The notes: generated by a model from the letters alone, not told the origin. 64,000 nt of DNA from Candidatus Dormiibacter inghamiae (GCA_016464825.1 JAEKNQ010000059.1:1-64000); one strand, 5' to 3'. Counted from the stretch's first letter, positions 51,801 through 61,355 are shown. Program-made: numbers and translations.

Positions 51801-52795
51801 GGGCCGCGGTACTCCGTGCCTTCAGGCAGCCCCTGGAACTGACCGAGGTGCCGGCCCCGGAGCTCCGCAACGGCGATGTGCTGGTCGAGGTGCGCGCGGT
51901 CGGGCTCTGCGGCACCGATCTCAAGATCACGGGCGGCCTATTTGCGGACACCCCCCTTCCGCTCATCCCCGGCCACGAGGTGGCCGGCGTGGTCGTCGCG
52001 GGAACCGAACAGGTTGCGGAAGGCACCCGGGTGGCCTGCTACATCTACGACCCATGTGGGAAGTGCGCACGCTGCCTGGGCGGCCAGCCCACCCTGTGCC
52101 CGAGCTCCCGGCGCATCGGCTTTGATCACGCCGGCGGGCTAGCCCGCTTCCTGCGTATGCGCGCGTGCAACGTGCTGCCGATGTCGGAGGGCGTCCCTTT
52201 CGAGCACGCGGCCGTGGCCATGGACGCTGTCATGTCGCCCTGGCGGGCTCTGGTGGTGCGGGCGCAACTGCAGGCAGGCGAGCGCCTGGTGATCGCGGGC
52301 GCTGGCGGGCTGGGGCTCAACGGGCTGCAGATCGCTCGGGGGCTAGGGGCGGCGGTGGCGGTCATCGACCCCCATCACGACCACCGTGGCGCCGCCATCG
52401 AGCTGGGCGCTGAGCTGGCGGTGACCGGAGAGGAGACCGCGAGGGTGAGCGACTGGTCGAGGGGCGGCGCCGATGTCGCCTTCGAGGCGTCGGGGACGCG
52501 CAGCGGGTTCGACGCCCTGCTGGCCAGTGTGAGGCCCGGAGCGCGCCTGATCACCAATGGGTACCGGCCGGGCGTGGAGTACGGTGTCGACTCCTCGGTG
52601 CTTGCGCTGCAGGAGCTCACGATAATGGGCTCGCGGGCTGGGAGCCGGGAGGATGCCCGGCACGCGCTCTTGGCGGTTGAGGAGGGAATGGTCAAGCCAC
52701 TGATCTCCCAAATCCTGCCGCTGGCGGAAGTGAATTGGGCACTCGACCAAGTACGCGCGGGCGAGGCCCTCGGACGCGTGGTCGTCAACCCCTAA
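51797..52795 (+). CDS. Zinc-dependent alcohol dehydrogenase (MDR family)
   Basis: TTG 51797 overlaps the SDR stop as TTGA and gives 332 residues; the open frame reaches 51365 but is antiparallel noise over the SDR gene. Catalytic zinc residues lie in AVGLCGTDLKITGGLF and IPGHEVAGVVVAG, structural zinc cysteines in CGKCARCLGGQPTLC, and the cofactor motif is VIAGAGGLGLNGLQIARGLG. It should oxidise a secondary or primary alcohol within the operon's pathway. Confidence 0.88.
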   Translation: MRAAVLRAFRQPLELTEVPAPELRNGDVLVEVRAVGLCGTDLKITGGLFADTPLPLIPGHEVAGVVVAGTEQVAEGTRVACYIYDPCGKCARCLGGQPTLCPSSRRIGFDHAGGLARFLRMRACNVLPMSEGVPFEHAAVAMDAVMSPWRALVVRAQLQAGERLVIAGAGGLGLNGLQIARGLGAAVAVIDPHHDHRGAAIELGAELAVTGEETARVSDWSRGGADVAFEASGTRSGFDALLASVRPGARLITNGYRPGVEYGVDSSVLALQELTIMGSRAGSREDARHALLAVEEGMVKPLISQILPLAEVNWALDQVRAGEALGRVVVNP

Positions 52796-52812
52796 GAGAG
52801 GAGAAGAGCGGG

Positions 52813-54042
52813 ATGGCCGTCACCAATGACACCCGGCTCGGCACCCCGAGCCCCCACTTCGGACTCACACCAGAGATCGCGGAACTGCGCGCTCATGCGA
52901 GGACCTTTGCGATCGACAAGCTCAGGCCGAGGGCCGCCGAGTTCGAGTGGAAGGGCGGAATTCGGGACCGCGTCGACTGGGACCTCGTCGAGGAGGTCTC
53001 CAGCTTCGGCTGGCGGACGTACGGCCTCTCTCGTGAGGACGGAGGAGCTGGCGGGAGCGTGCTGGGGATCTGCGTCCTGATCGAGGAACTCGCCTTTGGC
53101 GACATGGGGTTTGCGGTGATCATCGACCAGACCCTGAAGGTCCAGCGCATCATCGCCCGCAGCGCTCAGGGACAGGTGCGCAGCCACTTCCTGAAGCGCT
53201 TTCTGGCGGAACCGCGGAACGTTCTGGCCATTTGCTTCACGGAGCCCGACACCTCCTCCGACTACGTCGTCCCGCGCTCCGACTTCCGTTTCCAGTCCAG
53301 CGCTGTCCTGCGTGAGGACGGCAACTGGATCCTGAACGGCTATAAGCAGTACATCTCGAACGGCGCCGACGCCGGCTTCTACCTGGTCTGGGCGTGCACC
53401 GACCCAGACCAGCCGGCCAACCTCGGCACCAGCGGTTTCCTGCTTGAACCCGGCATGCCGGGTTTTGAGGTCGAGAAGGTGCATGAAAAGATCGCGCAGA
53501 GGACGATCAATAACGCGGCCATGCGCTTTACGGACGTGGTCATCGAGCCGTGGCGGCTGGTCGGGCCACCGCACATGGGTTACGGCAGCGTGAAGGACGT
53601 TCTCAAGGAGAGCGCCATCGAGGCGGGCGCGACCACCCTCGGCACCGCACGCGCCGCTTACGAGATGGCGTTCGCCCATGCCCAGCAGCGGGTGCAGGGT
53701 GGCAGGCCGCTCATCGAGCATGCCAACATCGCCTGTCGGCTAGCCGAGATGTACTCGGAGTTGGAGGCTGCGCGCAGCCTGATCTGGCGAGCCGCCTGGG
53801 CAGTGGAGCACGATCCGGACTACGACTACGCGATGGGCAGCGCGGCCAAGACGGTGGCCGCTGAAGTCGCCGTGCGCACCTGCCTCTCGGCGATGGAGAT
53901 CCACGGCGGCCTGTCGATCATGTACCAGGATTGCCAGGTCGAGAAGTGCCTTCGCGATTGCGTGTCCTTCCTGCACTCGGACGGTGCCCAGGACTCGCAC
54001 CGCCTCCGCATCACCAACATCCTGAGAGAGGCCCAGCCATGA
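52813..54042 (+). CDS. Acyl-CoA dehydrogenase family protein
   Basis: ATG 52813 (after GAGAAGAGCGGG) gives 409 residues. The N-terminal helical domain is followed by LAICFTEPDTSSDYVVPRSD and WILNGYKQYISNGADAGFYL, the flavin-binding middle domain. The C-terminal helical domain includes AMEIHGGLSIMYQDCQVEKC, where most relatives have IHGGxGY. The usual catalytic Glu position could not be fixed with confidence, so the reaction may not be a simple alpha-beta oxidation. It is coupled by an ATGA overlap to the amidohydrolase. Confidence 0.87.
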   Translation: MAVTNDTRLGTPSPHFGLTPEIAELRAHARTFAIDKLRPRAAEFEWKGGIRDRVDWDLVEEVSSFGWRTYGLSREDGGAGGSVLGICVLIEELAFGDMGFAVIIDQTLKVQRIIARSAQGQVRSHFLKRFLAEPRNVLAICFTEPDTSSDYVVPRSDFRFQSSAVLREDGNWILNGYKQYISNGADAGFYLVWACTDPDQPANLGTSGFLLEPGMPGFEVEKVHEKIAQRTINNAAMRFTDVVIEPWRLVGPPHMGYGSVKDVLKESAIEAGATTLGTARAAYEMAFAHAQQRVQGGRPLIEHANIACRLAEMYSELEAARSLIWRAAWAVEHDPDYDYAMGSAAKTVAAEVAVRTCLSAMEIHGGLSIMYQDCQVEKCLRDCVSFLHSDGAQDSHRLRITNILREAQP

Positions 54043-55004
54043 AGATCGACGTACACAACCACGCCATCCCTGATGCCGCCCTGGAGCTGCTGCGGTCGGA
54101 TCCCGCCTACCGCACCCAGATCGACGGCGACAGGATCAGCGGTGGCAACCACGTCAACTTCACGCTCATGGCGTCCTTCCGGGATCCCGACGCAAAGCTG
54201 GCCGAGCTTGAGTCGAAGCGCCTCGAGGCGGCCGTCGTCTCGGTGGCCCCACCGCTCTTCTTCTACGAGGTTGGCCCCGAAGCGGGGGAGGCAATCGCCA
54301 AGGCCACGAATCAGGGACTCCGGGAGTTCGCGGCGGCGCACCCCGACCACTATCGCTGGATGGCGCACGTTCCCATGGCAGACCCCGGTCGCGCCGCTGC
54401 CGTGCTTGAGGAGGCGATCGGCGCCGGGGCGGTCGGGGTCGAGATCGGCACCTCGGTCGCAGGCCGGCGGCTGGACGAGCCCGAGTTCGAGCCCTTCTGG
54501 GCGGCGGCCGAGCGGCTGCAGACTCCGGTCATGCTGCACCCCGCCTACAACGAGCCCCACCGCGGGCTCGACCAGTTCTACCTGCAGAACGTCATCGGAA
54601 ACCAGCTCGAGACAACCACCGCAATCGAACGCCTGATCGCCTCTGGGCTCCTCGGCAGGCACCCGCGCCTCAAGGTCGTCCTGGTCCACGCCGGCGGCTA
54701 CTACCCCTTCCAAGCGGGCCGGCTGCGCCACGCGACCACGGTCCGGCCGGAGCTGGAGTCGGCGCCAGCCGACCCCTGGAGCTTCCGCGGCCAGGTCGTC
54801 GTGGACACCATCACCCACGACCGGGACGCCCTCGCCTACCTCGTCTCCCGGATGGGCGCGGAGAACGTCGTGTTGGGGACCGACCTGCCGTTCGACATGG
54901 CGCCCCCGCAGCCGGTCAACGAGCTCGATCAAGCGCTCGACGCCGCAACTGCCCGCACCATTGCCGAAGACAATCCTGCCCGCCTCTACCGTTTCGTTGA
55001 CTGA
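54039..55004 (+). CDS. Amidohydrolase family 2 protein (ACMSD-like)
   Basis: This 321-residue TIM-barrel enzyme has the metal HxH in MKIDVHNHAIPDAALELL, His in TPVMLHPAYNEPHRG, His in VVLVHAGGYYPFQAGRL and Asp in VVLGTDLPFDM. This is the pattern of aminocarboxymuconate semialdehyde decarboxylase and related nonhydrolytic decarboxylases or hydrolases. It may decarboxylate or hydrate a ring-cleavage product. It overlaps the acyl-CoA dehydrogenase gene by four bases and the SDR by eight. Confidence 0.88.
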   Translation: MKIDVHNHAIPDAALELLRSDPAYRTQIDGDRISGGNHVNFTLMASFRDPDAKLAELESKRLEAAVVSVAPPLFFYEVGPEAGEAIAKATNQGLREFAAAHPDHYRWMAHVPMADPGRAAAVLEEAIGAGAVGVEIGTSVAGRRLDEPEFEPFWAAAERLQTPVMLHPAYNEPHRGLDQFYLQNVIGNQLETTTAIERLIASGLLGRHPRLKVVLVHAGGYYPFQAGRLRHATTVRPELESAPADPWSFRGQVVVDTITHDRDALAYLVSRMGAENVVLGTDLPFDMAPPQPVNELDQALDAATARTIAEDNPARLYRFVD

Positions 55005-55791
55005 CGCAGGCCGGGCGCTGGCAGGCCGGGTGGCAGTCGTCACTGGCGGGAACCGCGGCATCGGCCGGGGAATCGCCCTGGCCATGGCCAAGGCGGGCGC
55101 CGCGGTCGCCATCTCGGCGCGAAATATCGAAAGCCTGGAGGGGGTGGCGCGGGAGGTCCGTGCGCTCGGCGCTGAATGCATCGCCACCGCCTGCGACGTC
55201 GCTGACGAGGCGTCCGTGGCCGCCATGGGGACCACTGTGATGAAGCGCTTCGGGCGGGTGGACGTGATGGTCGCCAACGCAGGGGTGGCGGGACCCACCC
55301 GGCCGATGCAGGACCTAAGCCTGGCGGAGTGGCGGGAGTGCATCGCCATCGACCTTGACGGGGTGTTCCTTACCTTCCGCTGCTTCATTCCAACCATGAT
55401 CGAGGCGGGCACTGGCAGCCTGATCGCAATCTCCTCCATCACCGGCAAGCGCCCGCTGGCGGGGCGGGCCCCCTACGCCGCCGCCAAGATGGCCGTCATC
55501 GGCCTCTGTCGCACGCTCGCAGCCGACCTTGGCCCGCAGGGCGTTCGTGTCAACGCGGTCTGCCCAGGTGCGGTCGCGGGCCCCCGCATCGAGGACGTCG
55601 TGCGCAACCAGGCGCGGATAAAGGGTATCTCCGAGGGCGAGGCCCTGCGGCAGTTCACCGATCCGACGCCGCTGCGCCGGCTGGTGGAGCCCGACGAGGT
55701 CGGACACACCTGCGTCTTCCTCGCCTCCGACGCCGCATCCGGCATCACCGGCGAGGACATAAACGTCTCGGCCGGACTGGTGATGTACTGA
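54997..55791 (+). CDS. Short-chain dehydrogenase/reductase
   Basis: TTG 54997 overlaps the preceding stop by eight bases and gives 264 residues. VAVVTGGNRGIGRGIALAMA, VMVANAGVAGPTRPMQ, catalytic Ser in IAISSITGKRP and Tyr/Lys in RAPYAAAKMAVIGLCRTLA are all present, ending GITGEDINVSAGLVMY. It is a normal full-length classical SDR. It belongs to the same co-translated run as the amidohydrolase and the cyclases. Confidence 0.9.
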   Translation: MTDAGRALAGRVAVVTGGNRGIGRGIALAMAKAGAAVAISARNIESLEGVAREVRALGAECIATACDVADEASVAAMGTTVMKRFGRVDVMVANAGVAGPTRPMQDLSLAEWRECIAIDLDGVFLTFRCFIPTMIEAGTGSLIAISSITGKRPLAGRAPYAAAKMAVIGLCRTLAADLGPQGVRVNAVCPGAVAGPRIEDVVRNQARIKGISEGEALRQFTDPTPLRRLVEPDEVGHTCVFLASDAASGITGEDINVSAGLVMY

Positions 55792-55815
55792 ATCAGTGAA
55801 GGAGCCAAACCTGAA

Positions 55816-56580
55816 GTGACGCCCAACGAGCCCAAGGCCTACACAGACCTGGTCGAGATCACCTTCTTCGGCAAACGACTAAAGGTGCTCGATCTGAGCC
55901 GCGAGATTTCGCCGGACATACCCGTCTATCCGGGCCATATGAAGGTGGCGATCTGGACGCACATGAGCCACGAGGAGTCCCACCTCCGGATGGGTGACAG
56001 CCCCTTCCGAGGGTATGCGGTGAAGGGCATTTCGCTCTGCGACCACGACTCGACCCATATGGACGCTATCTACCACTTCAACCCCGACCGGCCCGACCTA
56101 ACGATCGAGAAATTCGCCATCGAGAACTCGTTCACCGAGGCGGTCTGGATCGACGTCTCGGACGCCGCCCCAAAGACCAGCATCACACGCGAGCGCGTTC
56201 GCCGCGCAATGGACGCGGCCGGCCTCGACGAGCTGCCCAAGGGCGGCAGCCTCCTCTACTACACGGGCGCAGCCACCAAGTGGAGCGACCACCTGGCCTA
56301 CGTCAGTGAGTACGCCGGCCTTGACGCTGAGGCCTCGCGCTTCATCCTCGACCAGGGGGTCGTGAACATCCTCACGGACGCAGTCTCGACCGACAACCCC
56401 ACCGACCTCGGCTACCCCAACCACACCGCCTGCGCGGAGTACCTCATCAATCACACCGAGGTGGTCAACAACATCGATCGCATCCCTATGCACAAGGGCT
56501 TCAGCCTGATGGTCATCCCCCTTCGGCTGGTCGGCTGCACGGGTTCGCCGGTCCGCGTGTTCGCGGCTTGGGAACCCTGA
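55816..56580 (+). CDS. Cyclase-family metal-dependent hydrolase (kynurenine formamidase-like), 1 of 2
   Basis: GTG 55816, seven bases after AAGGAG, gives 254 residues. DLSREISPDIPVYPGHMKVA and the metal motif HDSTHMDAIYHF (HxS/GTHxD) are the cyclase/KynB signature. It hydrolyses an amide or lactone using two metals. The product is larger than the second cyclase directly after it (start two bases beyond this stop). The two differ strongly in sequence, so they may act on different steps or form a hetero-oligomer. Confidence 0.88.
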   Translation: MTPNEPKAYTDLVEITFFGKRLKVLDLSREISPDIPVYPGHMKVAIWTHMSHEESHLRMGDSPFRGYAVKGISLCDHDSTHMDAIYHFNPDRPDLTIEKFAIENSFTEAVWIDVSDAAPKTSITRERVRRAMDAAGLDELPKGGSLLYYTGAATKWSDHLAYVSEYAGLDAEASRFILDQGVVNILTDAVSTDNPTDLGYPNHTACAEYLINHTEVVNNIDRIPMHKGFSLMVIPLRLVGCTGSPVRVFAAWEP

Positions 56581-56581
56581 C

Positions 56582-57253
56582 ATGGATGGGTGCATCATTG
56601 ATCTAACCGTGCCGGTCGGCGCCGCGACCAAGAGCCCACCCTCCACCGACATGCGCGTAGAGTTCGAACGCCACCGAAGGGGCCCCGGCTTCTGGCAGGT
56701 CACCTCGGTCCGGCAGAGTCTTCACACCGGCAGCCACGTCGACTCGGGCCTCCACTGCTACGAGGATGGCGGCACCACCGACGGAATCACCCTCGACCAG
56801 GTCTGTGGCGAGGCGGTCATTTTTGACCTGGGCGAACTCGCGCCCTCGACCCAGATCACGCGAGAAATGCTGCGCAAGTTCGACCCCGGGGTTCGCCCGG
56901 GCCAGATTGCTGTGGTGCGCACGGCTTGGACTGACCGGGCATGGGGCGACTTTCCCCGCTTTTTTGTGGAGTCGCCCTACCTCGCCGTCGAGGCCGCCGA
57001 GTTCCTAGCCTCGCTCCAACCGAAGGCCGTCTGCTTCGACTTCTTCGAGGAGTACTCAGCTCGCCTACCGGAGTTCGGCTCGGAGGACTTCAGGGTGCAC
57101 AAAGCGTTCCTCGGCAAGGAGATCGTGATCATCGAACAGGCCACCGGTCTCGGCCAGCTGGTCGGCAAGCGGTTCGACTTCTTCGCACCTTTCTACAAGC
57201 TGGTCGACGTCGAGGGGGCTCCCGCGCGCATCTTCGCCGTCGTGCACGACTGA
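56582..57253 (+). CDS. Cyclase-family metal-dependent hydrolase (kynurenine formamidase-like), 2 of 2
   Basis: The 223-residue protein has CIIDLTVPVGAATKSPPSTD and the metal motif SLHTGSHVDSGLHCYEDG (HTGSHVD), then VRPGQIAVVRTAWTDRAWG. It is shorter than, and only distantly similar to, the cyclase at 55816. It is the last gene of the plus-strand operon and ends 25 bases before a convergent gene. Confidence 0.88.
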   Translation: MDGCIIDLTVPVGAATKSPPSTDMRVEFERHRRGPGFWQVTSVRQSLHTGSHVDSGLHCYEDGGTTDGITLDQVCGEAVIFDLGELAPSTQITREMLRKFDPGVRPGQIAVVRTAWTDRAWGDFPRFFVESPYLAVEAAEFLASLQPKAVCFDFFEEYSARLPEFGSEDFRVHKAFLGKEIVIIEQATGLGQLVGKRFDFFAPFYKLVDVEGAPARIFAVVHD

Positions 57254-57277
57254 TCTAGACGGCTGGCACCCCCCGAT

Positions 57278-58936
57278 TCACCACCAGCGATCGATTGTCG
57301 CCGTGCAGATCTCGGCGGGATCCACGTGGACGTCGACGACCGCCGGCCCGCTGGCCTCCAGCGCGCGCGCAAGGGCGGGGGCTATTTCCGAGGGCCGGCT
57401 CACAGTCTCGCCTTGGGCCCCAAAGAGCTCGGCCACTGCCGCGAAGTCCGGGTTGCCGAATTCCGATCCGATCAGCCGGTTGCCGAACTTAGTCTGCTGG
57501 CGGATCTTGATGTTGCCGTAGCCGAAGTTGTTCACCACGACGGCGACGACGCCGATCTTCTCCCGGACGCAGGTCTCGAGGTCCTGCATCGTCATCGCGA
57601 AGCCGCCGTCACCGGCCACGGCCACCACCTGCCGCTCCGGGAACGCCAGCTTGATGCCCATCGCGGCCGGCAGGCCGCAGCCCATGGGCCCGGCGGCGGC
57701 CGGGTATATGTACGAGCCGTCGGCAGTGGCAGGCAGGTACCGAGCCAGCCAGTAGTTGAAGTTGCCCGAGTCGGTGCAGATCACCGCGTCGGGGTCGAGG
57801 GCCCGGCGGAGGTCCCGCACCAGCCGGGGCGTGACAATCGGCATCGCGTCCCAATCGACGCCGGAGATCGATTCCTCCCAGGCCCGCCGGTGGCCATGAA
57901 TCTCCGCGACGCGCTGCGGGTTCCATCCCGGCTCGCGCTCCCGGCGGACGGCAGTCAGGATCTCCTCCAGCGCCATCCGTGCGTCGGCCGCCATGCCGAC
58001 GCTGACCGGCAGCACGCGACCGACAGTCGCGGGGTCGATGTCGATCTGGATCAACCGCTGCTCTGGGCCGAACCGCATCCGATAGTCCTCGGTGGCGAAC
58101 TCGGAGAAGCGCAGGCCCAGCGCCAGCACGACGTCGGCCTCGTGCAGGACCGCCGCGCTGGCCCCGGTGCCGCCGCGCCCGATGGTGCCCGTGCACAGGT
58201 GATGGTCCTCGCGCACCGCCTTTTTCCCCCACGAGTTGGTCACCGCCGCGCCCAACCGCTCGGCCAGGTCAAGGACGAGGCCAGCCGCCCCTGACTTCGT
58301 CACGCCGCCACCGGCGATTATGGCCGGCCGCTCGGCCGCGAGCAAGATGGCGACCGCGGCCTCGACCGCTTCGAGGGCGGGCAGGGCGCGACCGACTACG
58401 CACCGGCTGGGGACCGACAGCCGGCCGGCGTACTCCGCCGAAGGAAAGTCGAGCGGGATCGAGACATGCACCGGGCCGGGACGGGCCGATACAGCCACCC
58501 TGAAGGCCTCCTGCAGGGTCTCGGGAACGCGCTGGGCCGCCCGCACCTCGACGGACATCTTGGTGATGGGCCGGAACAGCGACTCCAGGTCAATCTCCTG
58601 GAAGGCCCCCAGCCCGCGCGCGCCGGACGCCACGTGGGAGCTGATCAGCACCACCGGCGAGCCCTCGGCGAAGGCCGCCTGCACGCCGATGACGCTGTTT
58701 GAGGCCCCGGGCGAGCGTGACACGAGCATCGCCGCCGGGCGCCCGGTGTACTCGGCGTAGCCAAGCGCCATGTGAATGCCCACCTGCTCATGCCGCACCA
58801 GCACGAAGCGGGGCGCGGCCTTTCGGTAAATGCCGTCTAGGTAGTCCATCACGCCGCTGCCTGGAAGGCCCGCCGCGAACGGGACCTGTTCGTCCAATAG
58901 CACCTCGACCACGGCGTCGGCAATCGTCCGCGTCAA
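57278..58936 (-). CDS. Thiamine-diphosphate enzyme (acetolactate synthase-like large subunit)
   Basis: This 552-residue protein has three domains. The Pyr domain carries the catalytic Glu in FVLVRHEQVGIHMALGYAEY, followed by a central domain with IIAGGGVTKSGAAGLVLDLA. The PP domain has the ThDP motif VVAVAGDGGFAMTMQDLETC ending in NNFGYGN. It decarboxylates a 2-keto acid and may transfer the aldehyde unit; related enzymes include glyoxylate carboligase and benzoylformate or oxalyl-CoA decarboxylases. The start TTG 58936 has no clear ribosome site. It is transcribed towards the cyclase operon and is the next gene downstream of livJ (58996) on the same strand. Confidence 0.9.
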   Translation of the reverse strand: MTRTIADAVVEVLLDEQVPFAAGLPGSGVMDYLDGIYRKAAPRFVLVRHEQVGIHMALGYAEYTGRPAAMLVSRSPGASNSVIGVQAAFAEGSPVVLISSHVASGARGLGAFQEIDLESLFRPITKMSVEVRAAQRVPETLQEAFRVAVSARPGPVHVSIPLDFPSAEYAGRLSVPSRCVVGRALPALEAVEAAVAILLAAERPAIIAGGGVTKSGAAGLVLDLAERLGAAVTNSWGKKAVREDHHLCTGTIGRGGTGASAAVLHEADVVLALGLRFSEFATEDYRMRFGPEQRLIQIDIDPATVGRVLPVSVGMAADARMALEEILTAVRREREPGWNPQRVAEIHGHRRAWEESISGVDWDAMPIVTPRLVRDLRRALDPDAVICTDSGNFNYWLARYLPATADGSYIYPAAAGPMGCGLPAAMGIKLAFPERQVVAVAGDGGFAMTMQDLETCVREKIGVVAVVVNNFGYGNIKIRQQTKFGNRLIGSEFGNPDFAAVAELFGAQGETVSRPSEIAPALARALEASGPAVVDVHVDPAEICTATIDRWW

Positions 58937-58995
58937 GCGTCCAGGATCTCAGCGTGCCGGCCGCAGGGCGGCTAGGGACCAGCGATGCGTGCCTT

Positions 58996-60255
58996 CTAGG
59001 TCGGGCGGCTGGCGCTGTACTTCTTGAACGAGTCCCTCCACTTCGCCTCGCTGAGCGTGCCCCAAGGCTGGACGTTGGTGTAGGTCTTGATGGGCACGTT
59101 GCGGAGGTCGGAACCGACCTGCTTGACCTCGCACATGTAAGTGTTCTGGATCGGCGAGAAGCCTGTCGGGCTGAGCCGGACCGGGCCCCTGGCGGCCACG
59201 ATCGGGGTCGTCTTCATGGCCTTGATGAGGGCCTTCTTGTCTTTGGTGACGCCGTTGACCTTCTGGAGGGCGGCTACCAGGAGGCGAGCCTTGGCGTAGC
59301 CGGCGTCCGAGTAGTAGCCGGGGTACACGCCGTATTGAGCCTTGTACTCCTCCGTGAACTTCTTGTTCTCGGGGGTGTCGATGCCATCGCAGTACTGGGC
59401 CCCGGTCTGGACACCTAGGATGGCCGCGGGATCCTCCGATGGGAGCGATGAGTAGTCGGTCAGCTGCGTGATCCCCAGCAGGGGAGTCTTGCCCTTCAGC
59501 CCGAACTGCTTGTACGCAGAGGTGAAGCGGACGGCGGTTGCCCCGGAAAGCTCGGCGTAAACGCCGTCGATGCCGCTGGTGGGGATCTGCGAGACGTAGG
59601 GGCTGAAGTCGGAGGTCGTGTTGGGCGCCCACAGAAACTTGTCGATCGTGCCGCCACCGGCTCGGAAGGCGTCGGCGAAGCCGCCGACGACCAGCCAGCC
59701 GAAAGAGAAGTCCTGGCCGATGGTGACGATGTGCTTCCAGTGCAGGTTCTCGAGGGCGTACTTGGCCGCCATGATGGCGGGCTGGTTGCAGGACCAGCCG
59801 GAGGAGAAGCCGTTTCCGAACTTGGCGTAGTAGTCGAGCTGAATCGCCGAACACATCGAGAGATCATCCGTCGGCACGCCCTTGGGCCCGGAGTAGGCGG
59901 CCACGGCGGCGATCTCGTTGGCCGCCAAGGGCCCCTGCAGGACGTCGATCTTCTGGTTGTCGATCAACTGGCGAGCTTGCGACAGGGCCACGTTGGGATC
60001 GGCCTGGGTATCCAGGTAGGTGGTCGCGATCTTGCGACCGTTGATTGTGTCCCCGAAGTCGTGCAGGCCGAGGTTGAAACCGTTCTGCTCGTTCTTACCA
60101 TTGGAGGCGAAGCCGCCCGTGAGAGGCACCAGGTAGCCCACCTTGATGGGTGATGTGTCGGTCCCCCCTCCACCGGCGCTGCTGCCGCCACAGGCGGCCA
60201 CGAGCAGGGCCACCAACACGAACACGGCTCCGCGACTGGTCCATCTACGGGTCAT
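58996..60255 (-). CDS. livJ: Liv-type ABC transporter substrate-binding lipoprotein
   Basis: The 419-residue protein starts with a lipoprotein signal, GAVFVLVALLVAACGGSSAG (Cys at residue 21), followed by SPIKVGYLVPLTGGFASNGK. It aligns along its length with the LivJ at 26841; both share LVSTLKS/LIKAMKT-type and GxDLRNVPIKT C-terminal segments (VKQVGSDLRNVPIKTYTNVQ here). TAGGAGTA precedes the ATG at good spacing. No permease is adjacent, so it probably uses the LivHMGF system at 44101-47519. Confidence 0.92.
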   Translation of the reverse strand: MTRRWTSRGAVFVLVALLVAACGGSSAGGGGTDTSPIKVGYLVPLTGGFASNGKNEQNGFNLGLHDFGDTINGRKIATTYLDTQADPNVALSQARQLIDNQKIDVLQGPLAANEIAAVAAYSGPKGVPTDDLSMCSAIQLDYYAKFGNGFSSGWSCNQPAIMAAKYALENLHWKHIVTIGQDFSFGWLVVGGFADAFRAGGGTIDKFLWAPNTTSDFSPYVSQIPTSGIDGVYAELSGATAVRFTSAYKQFGLKGKTPLLGITQLTDYSSLPSEDPAAILGVQTGAQYCDGIDTPENKKFTEEYKAQYGVYPGYYSDAGYAKARLLVAALQKVNGVTKDKKALIKAMKTTPIVAARGPVRLSPTGFSPIQNTYMCEVKQVGSDLRNVPIKTYTNVQPWGTLSEAKWRDSFKKYSASRPT

Positions 60256-60486
60256 GGGCTACTCCTAATCTCCTTGGGTGCGACAAGCGTCTACCACGCT
60301 AGCATCCATCGCCGGCTTAGGCAATGTGGCTGTGGACGCGAGGTGTGATGCGATCATGGGTCCCGACCCATGGACGTCGAGGCGGCTGAATAATATAGGT
60401 GCGCACCGGCGCGATGTCCCGGCCAACAGTTGCGGTTCGCGGTGGCGAGCAGGAGTGGCCCCTTGGCAGACGGTAAGTCCCATTTC

Positions 60487-60891
60487 ATGACGACCATCGA
60501 CGATGTCGCGCCCCAGCCCGTCCGCGCTGAGCAGGGCTGGGTGGGAATGGACATCCGCTTCCCGCTGCCTCCAGAGGTTGCCGACGAGGCCCGGGTTGCG
60601 CTCTTCCGTGCGCTTTTCCCACCCGGTTCCCAGCACAGTGCCCACATCCATCCCAACGCGGACGAGTTCTTTTACGTTATCCGCGGCCGCGCCGAGATTG
60701 GCTCCGGCGACGAGAGCCACCAGGTCGGCGCCGGCACAGTGGAGTTCGTGCGCCGGGGTGCCGTCCACTGGCTTCGCAACCTTGATTCCAGGGAGGAGGT
60801 CGAGGTGTTCGGCGGTTATCTGGGCGTGGCGAATCTGCAGGAGGCGGGTTACGAGTACGTCGGGAAGGCTGGCAATCAGCGCCAGACCTAG
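60487..60891 (+). CDS. Small cupin-domain protein
   Basis: ATG 60487 gives 134 residues; TTG 60463 in the same frame is an alternative. The cupin motif 1 region reads QHSAHIHPNADEFFYVIRGR (two His and Glu metal ligands) and motif 2 VEFVRRGAVHWLRNLD with a further His. Single-domain cupins act as dioxygenases, isomerases or binding proteins. It is divergent from livJ (58996). No partner follows, because the next downstream sequence is an AMP-ligase remnant on the other strand. Confidence 0.82.
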   Translation: MTTIDDVAPQPVRAEQGWVGMDIRFPLPPEVADEARVALFRALFPPGSQHSAHIHPNADEFFYVIRGRAEIGSGDESHQVGAGTVEFVRRGAVHWLRNLDSREEVEVFGGYLGVANLQEAGYEYVGKAGNQRQT

Positions 60892-60974
60892 AGACGAAGC
60901 GCCTCGGCCGATTAAGGACCGTCCTTGGTCCGCTTGACCGAGAGGTGACACTGCCGCGGCCCTCGCGGTCGCGG

Positions 60975-61215
60975 GGCCGGCCATGGCGGCATTAAACCGC
61001 AGTGACCGACGCAGGAACTTGCCGGTCGTGGTCTTTGGGACCGCGTGGACGGTCTTTACCACGGTCCTCGTAGGTAGGCCGCCGCGCCTTGCAGAAGTCG
61101 GTCAGGTCCTGAATTGCCACCGGCTCGGCGCAGCGTAGGGAAAGCCTTGACCAATTTCCCGCAATAGCTGTCGGGGACGCCAACAGCGGCCGCCTCGTGC
61201 ACCCCGGATGGTTCA
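60975..61215 (-). pseudogene. AMP-forming acyl-CoA synthetase, C-terminal remnant
   Basis: On the minus strand LLNHPGVHEAAAVGVPDSYC and GKLVKAFPTLR, then EPVAIQDLTDFCKARRPTYE in a shifted frame, then VVKTVHAVPKTTTGKFLRRS in a third frame, form the C-terminal subdomain of an ANL-family ligase. The catalytic Lys region PKTTTGKFLRR is recognisable. The main adenylation domain is missing and the frames are broken, so it is inactive. Confidence 0.65.
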
Positions 61216-61355
61216 GTAAGGGCCGCCGGTGTAAGCGCTCATACCCGACACGCCCGGCAGGCGCTGCCCGCGATCAAACCGGCGCCCAGCGCCATAAGCC
61301 TCCTCGGTAAGGCGAACGCGAACACTGCCTGACCTCGGGGGTATCGAACCGGACG

